64,000 nt of DNA from a virus, in IMG/VR virus record IMGVR_UViG_3300007512_000031, positions 1 through 64,000 of that record; one strand, 5' to 3'. How positions within the stretch are numbered: position 1 is the stretch's first letter; each line of letters opens with the position of its first letter. Shown piece by piece: positions 24,411 to 33,100 of the stretch. Under the pieces are notes generated by a model. It searched no databases. It saw nothing but the letters and a program-made list of their open reading frames with translations, and was not told the DNA's origin. Position numbers and translations under genes: made by a program.

Positions 24411-24520
24411 AGTTCAAATTCCTCTGGTCTATTTTTGCGTTTCTTTTTATATGTATAACTACGACAGCACTGCCTTGGTTTGGTTTTGCCTTTTGGTCGG
24501 GTATATTTCTTTTTAGATAT
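24356..24520 (-). CDS. Possible 54-residue basic protein with AUA start
   Basis: Fills the otherwise empty 110-nt gap before gp13. Seen: an AGGAG (24534-24530) lies 9 nt before an ATA codon (24520), which opens a frame reading SKKKYTRPKGKTKPRQCC, then RSYTYKKKRKNRPEEF, ending at TAG 24356 after overlapping gp13 by 55 nt. No ATG, GTG or TTG exists between the upstream in-frame TAG (24553) and this point. The composition is strongly basic and N-terminus-like. Tentative: AUA initiation is very rare, and this could be non-coding. gp46 shows a similar problem. Confidence 0.3.
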   Translation of the reverse strand: MSKKKYTRPKGKTKPRQCCRSYTYKKKRKNRPEEFELWHSQHQEQHSKNSHLED

Positions 24521-24521
24521 T

Positions 24522-24797
24522 TTACTTTTCTCCTGTTTTTGAATCCAATTCTAGTTGATCCTTCAAATAAAACAATTCTCTGAGAGAATCAATGTACATA
24601 TCTCCTTTTTTCCAAGGAAATTGCCCACCTATTTGATTTTTTCCTGTTGAAAGATAATGCTTTCTTCCTTGGATATAATGTCTAGAAATACACCCATTTG
24701 GTAAAGAATATTCTGGGTCGAATGTTGTTAAAATATTTATATCGAAAGCATAGTCATCTATTTGGATTTTGTTATCAATATGTCTGAATATGCTCAT
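24522..24797 (-). CDS. Hypothetical 91-residue protein near the tail-fibre locus
   Basis: Starts at the ATG 24797, overlapping the preceding stop as ATGA; a longer frame upstream overlaps the fibre gene and is rejected. Seen: MSIFRHIDNKIQIDDYAFDI, then FDPEYSLPNGCISRHYIQGR, a compact mixed sequence with GGQFPWKKGDMYIDSLRELF and a short C-terminal helix. No membrane segment. Family not recognised. Location between fibre genes and gp13 suggests a tail or fibre accessory role, for example a chaperone, but this is inference. Confidence 0.6.
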   Translation of the reverse strand: MSIFRHIDNKIQIDDYAFDINILTTFDPEYSLPNGCISRHYIQGRKHYLSTGKNQIGGQFPWKKGDMYIDSLRELFYLKDQLELDSKTGEK

Positions 24798-26182
24798 GTT
24801 CGTTTTGCATTTGGTCTGAAAGACATTCCAGATTCTATTAAATATGGATTCTGAGTACTTTGTGGAGTTGTGTCGTGTGCCCCAACAGCAATATTCCATG
24901 TGTCGTCTAATGTATAGTGTTGTAACACATTGAGTCTGTTGCTTGTTCCGTTTCTTTTTACAACCCATAAACCTTCTTTGACTGCGTTATAAGCGGCGGT
25001 AATAGTTTCATTCGGTCCACCTCTTTGATCATTTCTATTTACCATCAACCACAGAGAATCCTTTCCGTGTATAGTTTGTCCGTAAATATCACAACATCCA
25101 GAATCTGCACCCATAAAGTTTCCTTGTTTGAGAGTATATCCCATTTGGTTCATAAAATTTGAAAGTGGTAATTCATTATTATAATGCATTATGGTTCGAT
25201 TATTAATTCCACCATTCAAAGGAGAATCTACACGAAATGTACTATGAACATAATAAGTTGAAGGGTCTGGATATCCACCACTTCCATGATTTACTACATC
25301 ACTACCACCGGCAGATGTTGACCAATACAGAATTGCTCTACCATAATATAAATTTCCTTGAGAATCTAATGCACACCAACCTTCACCTTGATCAACTTGA
25401 TTAGAGCCGTTTCCCAAAAGAGCAATTTGTTTCCATGCAGAAGTAGTACTAGACTCACCACCACCTTCGTCTGCTCCTGCTGCCCATGAATCTGTGTCTT
25501 CATAATAGTTATTGTTGATGCTTTCATCATCTGTATCTAAACGAAGAATATAATTTTTATGTTGTTGCCCTGTGTCTCCGTCAAGTCCCCATGGTCCACC
25601 ATACGGAAAGCAGCCAGTGAGACAAATAATACTACTTGCTTTTCTGTTTGTATCATAATCACTTGATTCTGGAGAAGCATAAGAAAATCCACTTAAAACT
25701 CCAGGCCAATTATTAGTATTTCCTCCACCTACATCTGGGTCGGTTTGACCTTGCTTTATGATTTTTCTGTTCCATATTTTTGTTGTAACATCAGTACCTG
25801 ATGCATTTAATTTGTTTGCCCACATAACTTGTTTTCTGTATGTTGCATATGTGTCGTTTACTGGGCTCCAACCAGCAGTAATTAAAAATACATCTCTTGA
25901 AATAAAAGTTAAACCACCATAACTTTCAACTGGATGTGCATCTGATGGATGAGAATATGTACCTACTAAATCTTTTACTAATTCTAGACCAATAGTTCCA
26001 TTGTGATTGTTACTTCCATCTCGATTGAATATTATCTTATAAAGTTTACAAGATTTTGCTGCATCGGCAATTCCGTTATCTCCATTAAAAACAGATCCTA
26101 CAAAATAATAAAGTTCTGGATCACCATATTCGTCCAAAACCCAACCATATGGGTCTTGCATGTTTGTACCAAGTCCAATCAT
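24794..26182 (-). CDS. Tail-fibre-locus protein, possible beta-propeller, unknown function
   Basis: 462 residues, not recognised. Seen: rich in Gly, Asn, Asp, Trp and Tyr with repeated blade-like strings such as YYFVGSVFNGDNG, SIICLTGCFPYGG, GWCALDSQGNLYYGR and LWLMVNRNDQRGG, which suggests a beta-propeller or other all-beta surface domain. Begins one base after the stop of the collar-domain gene and ends overlapping the 91-residue gene. Inferred: receptor-binding or distal fibre protein, since it follows three fibre-type genes in the same operon. Would be expected to vary strongly between relatives. Confidence 0.6.
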   Translation of the reverse strand: MIGLGTNMQDPYGWVLDEYGDPELYYFVGSVFNGDNGIADAAKSCKLYKIIFNRDGSNNHNGTIGLELVKDLVGTYSHPSDAHPVESYGGLTFISRDVFLITAGWSPVNDTYATYRKQVMWANKLNASGTDVTTKIWNRKIIKQGQTDPDVGGGNTNNWPGVLSGFSYASPESSDYDTNRKASSIICLTGCFPYGGPWGLDGDTGQQHKNYILRLDTDDESINNNYYEDTDSWAAGADEGGGESSTTSAWKQIALLGNGSNQVDQGEGWCALDSQGNLYYGRAILYWSTSAGGSDVVNHGSGGYPDPSTYYVHSTFRVDSPLNGGINNRTIMHYNNELPLSNFMNQMGYTLKQGNFMGADSGCCDIYGQTIHGKDSLWLMVNRNDQRGGPNETITAAYNAVKEGLWVVKRNGTSNRLNVLQHYTLDDTWNIAVGAHDTTPQSTQNPYLIESGMSFRPNAKRT

Positions 26183-26183
26183 T

Positions 26184-28157
26184 TTATGAGAAATCCTCTG
26201 CCCAAGTACATAAGAATTTTGTGGAAGACATGCATACCATAGAAACTACAACAGTACTATTTGCTCTTATTAAGTTTGGTGAAATTCCGTTAGCAAATTT
26301 ATAATTTTCATTCCATGTTAATCCTCTTGTACTCGAACCAGAATTTTCTAGTACCAGAACATACATTGCACCAGATTTTGCATTTGCAGCAATAGGTGTT
26401 GCAATTGTAACATCACCACTATTTTGCTTCCAATAAGAAACATTTCCGTTACTAAAGTCTGGAGTAAATGTAGCAGAAGTCTGTTGGGTAGGTAGTGTAG
26501 AATATATTTGTCCTGTGGCAGATATATCCGCTCCACAATCAATATTGCCGGTGACACCCACCGTACTTGAAAAATCTGCTGCTTGAAGCATATCAACTCT
26601 GTTATCATAAACACGCACACTATTGACAGAGTTTGACCCAAGAATCAACGGATGATCCGTTATTGTTCTAACATATGTATTTGTGTCACCAGACCAAATG
26701 TCTAATTTGGCAGAATTAGTTGTATCTTCTAATCTAATTTTTGGTGAGTTTGTCTTTTTAATGTGTATGTCAGTATTTGCATTATTTGTACCTATACCCA
26801 ATCTAATATTAGATGTGCTGATTCTGAAAGAATTTTCAAAATTGTCTACATCACTTGAATTAGAAGGATATGAGTCAAACAACCGCAAGTTTCTATAATT
26901 GTCAACACCAGCAGTTGTACCATATACAACAATGTCACCGGGAGTGGGTGTCGGTGTTGTATGGTCTGTGATACCATCATCGTTTGTACTAACTTCTCCA
27001 ATAAGTGCTGCATTAGCCATTGAAGATATTCTTGTAAGATAATGTGTTGACAGATACGGTTGCCGCAAGTTTGCGTTTCCATTTCCTGCTGATTTATACA
27101 CCCATGTACCAGAACCGCTGTCTAGAATTTGTACAGTATCTGCATCTTCTTGTCCACCCTGTTGTCCAGCAGTGTACCCGTCAAATGTACCATATGCATC
27201 ACCAGCACCAAGAGTAGTTCTTGCTCGTAAATCTGGAGTCTTTGCTGCCGTAACTGTTCTACTATTTACAGTATATGCGGTACTCCCAACTGTCAGGTCG
27301 GAAGTATCATAATCCAAACCGTGCGGATATCCTGTATTATCTGTTGCAGTTTCCCCACCACCAGTATTTCCAAGCAAAATATCTGGGTCAAGAATAATAG
27401 AACCAGTTGTTCCCGTTTCCGTATATGAAATAATACTAGATTTTACTTGAGTTTGAGTGCTACTCACTGTTTGTGATGCAGTATTTCCTGCATCAAATGA
27501 ACTACCAGTATCACCGCCATGTGTGATAATTAGTTCGACAAAATATCCAAATTTTGTTCCGACTGCTGTATAATACTCTGGAAATCCTACAGTATCTACA
27601 GTTCCACCATCACAAAGTTTCCAACCATCTGGAATGTTGTATGTTTCACCACCATACGGAATGATTTCACCAACGGGATGAACGGTAGAAAGACTTACAG
27701 TATTTTCACCACCAACTACTGTACCAACAAAGTTAGTTACAAGACCAATATCATCATTCGCACCACTTACCAAAGTAACAACAGGTTTTACAACATTACC
27801 ACCATTTGTAGGTGCATATGAAGTAAGACCACCCGAATTGGATGTATCCAAGAACCAAACATCAGCACCAGTTATACCACCACCATTATTAGTAATAAAA
27901 CCAGAGGTATCAATTTCACCCTGATAAACAATTACAAAATCATTTAGTCCTACACTTTCAACTACACCAACAACTTCAGCACTAGTAACACCATTTGCTT
28001 GTGCTAATTTGAATTCACCAGTGTTTCCTGCTGCATTTTGTTCATATCTTAAAACGCTACCCGCGGAAAATCCATGACCTATTTGTGTTTTGGTTGCACG
28101 GGTAGATTTACCGTCAGAACCAATCCCACTACTTAAATTAAATGCTGAACCTGCCAT
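26184..28157 (-). CDS. Tail fibre protein with phage tail-collar domain
   Basis: 657 residues. Seen: a repetitive beta N-terminal part (about 1-160) and a collar-domain core HPVGEIIPYGGETYNIPDGW followed by KLCDGGTVD (about 165-195), the hallmark of T4 gp12-type short tail fibres; then LRARTTLGAGDAYG and HYLTRISS further on. The C-terminal 250 residues contain NIRLGIGTNNANTDIHIKK, as in fibre intermediate domains, and a final beta segment. Known: collar domains bind zinc in T4 gp12 trimers. Operon partners are other fibre-like genes. Confidence 0.8.
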   Translation of the reverse strand: MAGSAFNLSSGIGSDGKSTRATKTQIGHGFSAGSVLRYEQNAAGNTGEFKLAQANGVTSAEVVGVVESVGLNDFVIVYQGEIDTSGFITNNGGGITGADVWFLDTSNSGGLTSYAPTNGGNVVKPVVTLVSGANDDIGLVTNFVGTVVGGENTVSLSTVHPVGEIIPYGGETYNIPDGWKLCDGGTVDTVGFPEYYTAVGTKFGYFVELIITHGGDTGSSFDAGNTASQTVSSTQTQVKSSIISYTETGTTGSIILDPDILLGNTGGGETATDNTGYPHGLDYDTSDLTVGSTAYTVNSRTVTAAKTPDLRARTTLGAGDAYGTFDGYTAGQQGGQEDADTVQILDSGSGTWVYKSAGNGNANLRQPYLSTHYLTRISSMANAALIGEVSTNDDGITDHTTPTPTPGDIVVYGTTAGVDNYRNLRLFDSYPSNSSDVDNFENSFRISTSNIRLGIGTNNANTDIHIKKTNSPKIRLEDTTNSAKLDIWSGDTNTYVRTITDHPLILGSNSVNSVRVYDNRVDMLQAADFSSTVGVTGNIDCGADISATGQIYSTLPTQQTSATFTPDFSNGNVSYWKQNSGDVTIATPIAANAKSGAMYVLVLENSGSSTRGLTWNENYKFANGISPNLIRANSTVVVSMVCMSSTKFLCTWAEDFS

Positions 28158-28169
28158 TTATACCTCCAA

Positions 28170-28499
28170 TTATCCTCCACCATCGTGGATTACACCATGT
28201 ATGAAAGAGGGCACAATATTTGTTCCCGCCGCGTCTTCTATTTCAAGAGTTAGTCCACTTGCTCCTCTGGCGGAAATACTAACATTTGCAAAAGATGAAT
28301 GTTCTGCTGTAAAAATAGCCGAGTATGCGGTATTTCCTAAACCATGTGCAACATGATAAGTCCCACTTCCTCCGTATGATGCAGTTACACCACCCAATAA
28401 ATTATCTGTAGTTATAGCGGCTCCAGTTCCATTAAACATAAAACAATGTCTTGGACCTACACCAACATATGCTCTTGCACTTTGATTACTACTACCCAT
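28170..28499 (-). CDS. Small tail-fibre-like protein
   Basis: 109 residues. Seen: Gly/Ala/Ser-rich all-beta sequence with GPRHCFMFNGTGAAITTDN and GTYHVAHGLGNTAYSAIFTA. The pattern 'G-Y-V-H-G-L-G' with 'YSAIFTAEHSSFANVSISAR' parallels the C-terminal part of the adjacent 475-residue protein (SYEITHSFGTANYSVVGSVV), suggesting a shared receptor-tip fold, present here as a separate gene. Start follows the neighbour's stop without a gap. Function not established. Confidence 0.6.
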   Translation of the reverse strand: MGSSNQSARAYVGVGPRHCFMFNGTGAAITTDNLLGGVTASYGGSGTYHVAHGLGNTAYSAIFTAEHSSFANVSISARGASGLTLEIEDAAGTNIVPSFIHGVIHDGGG

Positions 28500-29927
28500 T
28501 TATAATACATCCTTTGCTAATAAAACATCTAATGCACAATCTGTACTTGATCCAGATGAGTTAAGCGTGAAAAGTTTACAACTGTTTTCGCCTGTTACTC
28601 CAACCATTGCAAATCCAACAGTAGAACCAACCACACTGCCAACAACAGAATAATTTGCTGTTCCAAAACTATGGGTAATCTCATACGATCCTGTATTGCT
28701 TCTGGCACAAGTAATGCCAGATGAACTATGAAGATTAGTACCATCCGCACCTATACTAATTCGTCTCATAGTTGGTGCATTAGAATCTGTTTCTGCTGCA
28801 ATCTTAGCACCAACATATTGAAGTACATATCCTGCTGTGTCCCCCATACCAATAAGCATAGGTTTTCTAATTTTACCTGCAACCACAGATTCTACAGATG
28901 ATATTCTACCACTAGTGCTACCAGTTGATAGGAAATATACCGTACCAACTCCTAGTGTAGCACCCGCAGTTCCTAATGCAGTTCCAAAATCACCGTGAAT
29001 TTCTCCTTGCATTGTAACAACTACTTGATTTGCATTTGGAACTTCTGATACAATACCAAACACTTCTGCTTCTTCTTTTGAATTTGCATTTGCAAGGGTA
29101 AATCCGTTACCACCAGTACCAAGTCGTACAGATTGACCGAAGGTTAATCCGTGTGCAACTTGTGTCGTAAGTTTTTTGTTCACACCATCGTAAATTCGTA
29201 CCATACCATCTTCGTCAAGATGGACGCCGTGTGTTATCCCAACGCCACCAGTAGACATATGCGAGAGTTTCATTGAATCGGTTATATATGCACCCTGACC
29301 AGAACTTGGACCACTCGCAGTCGTCAACATAAATCCTGCGCCATCTGGTTTTTGTGTGCTTGTTCCACTATGGAATCGAATAGTATTATCATTTGCTAAA
29401 AATCCAACACCACCAGTGAGTGCAATATAGTTGTTACTAAACCAAGCACCCGATGAACCTATTGCTGTTGGATATGTAACACCCGAACCAAAAGTGAAAC
29501 CTTTCCATAACCATTCGACTGTTGCACCAGCACCACCACTGTCTAATAATCTGGTGATAAGAATACCACCACCACCACTTTGACCGATATTATGGTCTGC
29601 TGTTCCTGAATCATCTTCACCGACAGCACCAAGTACAAGATTATAGTCATCAACTGTCAATTCAACAGAATTGATTTTTGTAATAGTTCCATTAAATCGG
29701 ACATCGCCTTGGAAAGTAATGCCATGAGGAATTTCATTTGATACTGCAATATCAATTTGACCATTACTGTTTGCATTCGCACTAATACCGTCAGAAGCAG
29801 TAATAGAATAAACTTTCATCAAATTGAGTTTTCTAATAATAGAGTCATTGGTAACATTCAACCACTCGTAAAAGGTGTCACCTAAAACTAGGTCAGGAAT
29901 TTGATATGTATTAGTGGTAACTGGCAT
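28500..29927 (-). CDS. Tail fibre / virion structural protein
   Basis: 475 residues. Seen: N-terminal LVLGDTFYEWLNVTNDSIIR, a typical attachment segment of marine T4-like fibre proteins, then VYSITASDGISANANSNG and long beta-repeat regions with TFGQSVRLGTGGNGFTLANA and KEEAEVFGIVSEVPNANQVV. The last 70 residues resemble the 109-residue neighbour. Stop of the upstream 73-residue gene touches its ATG. Inferred: proximal or whole fibre shaft; no enzymatic motif seen. Confidence 0.7.
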   Translation of the reverse strand: MPVTTNTYQIPDLVLGDTFYEWLNVTNDSIIRKLNLMKVYSITASDGISANANSNGQIDIAVSNEIPHGITFQGDVRFNGTITKINSVELTVDDYNLVLGAVGEDDSGTADHNIGQSGGGGILITRLLDSGGAGATVEWLWKGFTFGSGVTYPTAIGSSGAWFSNNYIALTGGVGFLANDNTIRFHSGTSTQKPDGAGFMLTTASGPSSGQGAYITDSMKLSHMSTGGVGITHGVHLDEDGMVRIYDGVNKKLTTQVAHGLTFGQSVRLGTGGNGFTLANANSKEEAEVFGIVSEVPNANQVVVTMQGEIHGDFGTALGTAGATLGVGTVYFLSTGSTSGRISSVESVVAGKIRKPMLIGMGDTAGYVLQYVGAKIAAETDSNAPTMRRISIGADGTNLHSSSGITCARSNTGSYEITHSFGTANYSVVGSVVGSTVGFAMVGVTGENSCKLFTLNSSGSSTDCALDVLLAKDVL

Positions 29928-30148
29928 TATTTAATTCTCTTTACAATGGTTTCTAACATAGTTTTAATTTCATCCAATTCTTCTCTAATAGTATTTATCT
30001 CTTTTTCGTGAGTTTCAATTCGTTTAGTTTTTTCTTTTCTTTTCTTCCATGCTTCTAATGCTTCTAAATTTGTATTTAGTACTGCTTTAGAATGTGAATC
30101 TCTCACCAAATCTTCATTGTTATTTATAGAAATAAATTCAGACATCAT
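29927..30148 (-). CDS. Small conserved coiled-coil protein next to fibre genes
   Basis: 73 residues. Seen: ISINNNEDLVRDSHSKAVLN then TNLEALEAWKKRKEKTKRIE and a heptad-rich C-terminal helix (INTIREELDEIKTMLETIV). Known: a protein of this pattern ('...L.RD..S.A..N.N...') recurs beside the large DUF4815-type gene in marine T4-like phages and their neck-passage or baseplate genes. ATG overlaps the stop upstream (TAATG). Inferred: trimeric coiled-coil connector or assembly factor. Second Met is an alternative start. Confidence 0.75.
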   Translation of the reverse strand: MMSEFISINNNEDLVRDSHSKAVLNTNLEALEAWKKRKEKTKRIETHEKEINTIREELDEIKTMLETIVKRIK

Positions 30149-33100
30149 TAACCTGCCAATGCTATTGCTCTAAAATCTCTAATAGATGGAACTTTTGTTG
30201 AAGAACTACTATACATACAAACTTTTATGGCAAAAGTTTTAATAGGTTTATCAAAATTACTTGACAATGAGAAAGTTACATCAGAAAAATCATAATCATT
30301 GGACGCATCTGATATTGTTGAATCTGCTGTCATTTTTGTATATCCAACTTCTTCAAATGGTGTATCATCTTCATCACCTAATGGTTTAATGAATACTTGA
30401 ATTGATGCTTCGGATGGTTTATTTACCGACATCAATACTTTAAAGTTTGTAGATTCAAATCCGTCAGCAAGTGTAACTCGTCTTGTAATATATCTACCCG
30501 ATGCCCCTGGCGTTAAATCTGGATTTATTGTGCCAGTTCCATAAAGTGTTGAGTCGGAAGAATGAGCATTTGCATCTAGTTCACCATTCGTAGATGTGTC
30601 TGTACTATTATTTACTTGATTATTTACAGTAATCAAATCTAATCGTTTAATATCAATTACAGGAGATACAAAAGAATCAGTTGTAGTTAATTGTGCATCC
30701 AGTCCAAAGTGAGAATTTCCTGTCATAAGTTGAGGATTTTCCATATAAATGTTTTCATTTGCAATGGTATTAATATTTGATACTTGGTTTGAATCACTAC
30801 CTAAATCAAAATCATAAGAAAGAGCAGTGTTTCGAGGTACTAATTCACCAGAATTAATTTTGAAAACATCAACGGTTTGTGAAGAAAACTCACTAGACGG
30901 AATTTCAAAAGAAATATCTCCAGCAGTGGTGGTAAATTCACAAACATTAATCTTAAATTTGAGACTCTTGTTTATATTAGGAACAGAAATGCCAGTATTT
31001 TGTGGTGTGAATAATGTTCCCGAATATGGTTGTTCTGAAATTAATACACCAGAATCTAATTGAGTTTCTCCAAGTTGTGCAGAGAATAGTTTATAGTTAT
31101 CACTAGTTGTTTTTAAAGCAAGTGAATATTCACCGGCTGCAATATAAACAGGACTACTAAATGTAAATCTTGTAAATTGGTCTTCGGTTGGATAATCACT
31201 TCTTACTTCACTTTCGTCTGGAATAAGTGTAACGGTTGAGAATGGAAGTGATTGAGCAAGGTGAGGATAACCACCGATAGTAGGTCGAATTTCCATTGTA
31301 ATCGGAATATCAGTATCGATACTTTGGAAATATAAATCAACACTATGCATAAACACTCCACCCGGATAATCGTTTCTGTTTACTGTGAACGATTGTGCAA
31401 GAGGATCAATCCATAAATTGTTTCCACTAGTATTGATATATTGTTCTCTATCGAATGCATCCTTAACAATTGCATCATCGTTTACAACTTGTCGTTTGCT
31501 AACAATAGGTCGAGTAGATGCAATATCACCTTCTCTTTGTTGCACCGTACCAAGTCCGTAGTAGATGACATCTGCGGCAGTTGTTGTGGTTGATAATGTA
31601 TTATTTGAATCATCGGTTAGACGGAATAGTTTTTCTCCAGTTCGGAATGAAGTCGCAGGAATTGAGAAGAACATATCAGAAATCTTTCCTTCACTGTCTG
31701 TCCATAATGCTCCACCCGATACACCACCTGTTGGTCCGCAATATTGTCCTACTCCTGTTCCGTCAAAGTATGGATATACTTGTGTGTTTGGTTTTAATCC
31801 GTAAGCATTTAATGTTATTGTTTTCGCCCTCATATAAGGAACAACACTAACATCTACTAATTTATTGTTTATTAATTTTTCTAACCGTTCTGGTAGTTTT
31901 CTAACACGAATTCCTACTCTACCTTCATTATTTTTAAGAGTTTCAGTAGAACGGACGGCAGCAGAATCAGCAAGTTTAATTCGGTTTTCAATATTACTTC
32001 CAGTTAAACCTGTACTAAACTCATTAAGATAATCTCTACCTCTATTTCCATAAATATCACTTACGGTAATAGTTCTGCCAGACCAGATAGATTCCCAATC
32101 ATTCCATTGAGTACCATATCCATATCCCTGACTTTCGTTTAGTACTTTCCATCTGTCATTTTCACCTTGAGTATTAATTTTAACAAGTGGCGCTCCAGTT
32201 TGGTTATACCACCCATCAAAAGGATCATCAATGGTGATATGCCCCATCCACGATGGAACATTAAATGGGTTTACTTGTACAGTTCCACTTGCAAGTGGCT
32301 GCCAAACAAATTGACTATAAACATTATATGTTAATGTTGCCACACCATCCGAAGAAATAACTACGCTGCTTGTTGAACCAGAAACTTCAGACAGGTCTGA
32401 AGATGTACTAGTAAATTGTGGTCGTAAGTGACCATTTTCTGAATCAATCGAACACCTGTAATCTGCGTTTAAAACATCCCCTACTGCGTGTCCTCTGAAT
32501 GGGTCTACTAGAATACCATTCTTGAAAATATCATCACCGTTTGCATCTGTAATTGAACGGGCTTCTGTTTGTTGTTCAAGTAAAGATAAACTTGTATAAT
32601 ATTCAAGATTTTCTACTCGTTTTTCAATCGCACCAATATCACGCATTGTATATCGTTTATTTTCAATATATTTGCTAGTAATATCATTGATATTAAATGT
32701 ATATGCAGGTACAGTTAAAACATACAGTGTCATTGCATCATCTCTATCGGGAGGACTTTGTGGATTCAAAGCAGGGATACCACGAATGACATCAAACTCT
32801 CTTTCTTTGGTTAATACAATTTTATCAATTCGTGAGAGATAATGATCGTAAGATGATCTAAAGTCTTGTCCGTTTCTTGGAGATAAACCCAATGGGTTAA
32901 TATTATCTCCAGTTTCTTTTGTTGCCCTAAAGTCAATACAATTTCTTAACGAGAATGATTTACCAGTTTTAGGACTTGTATAAATTGGAATGTCATTATA
33001 GTTGAAATCTGAAGTATCATGTGTATATGAATTAACAATAAATGGTCCAATACCAGACCCGTGGTCAAATCTACTGTAAGTGATTGTCATATCAACATCA

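Noticed and set aside
24522-24968. 148-codon version of the small gene before gp13
   Set aside because: The first 57 codons overlap the fibre gene and are Cys/Arg-rich noise; ATG 24797 with an ATGA overlap is the better start.
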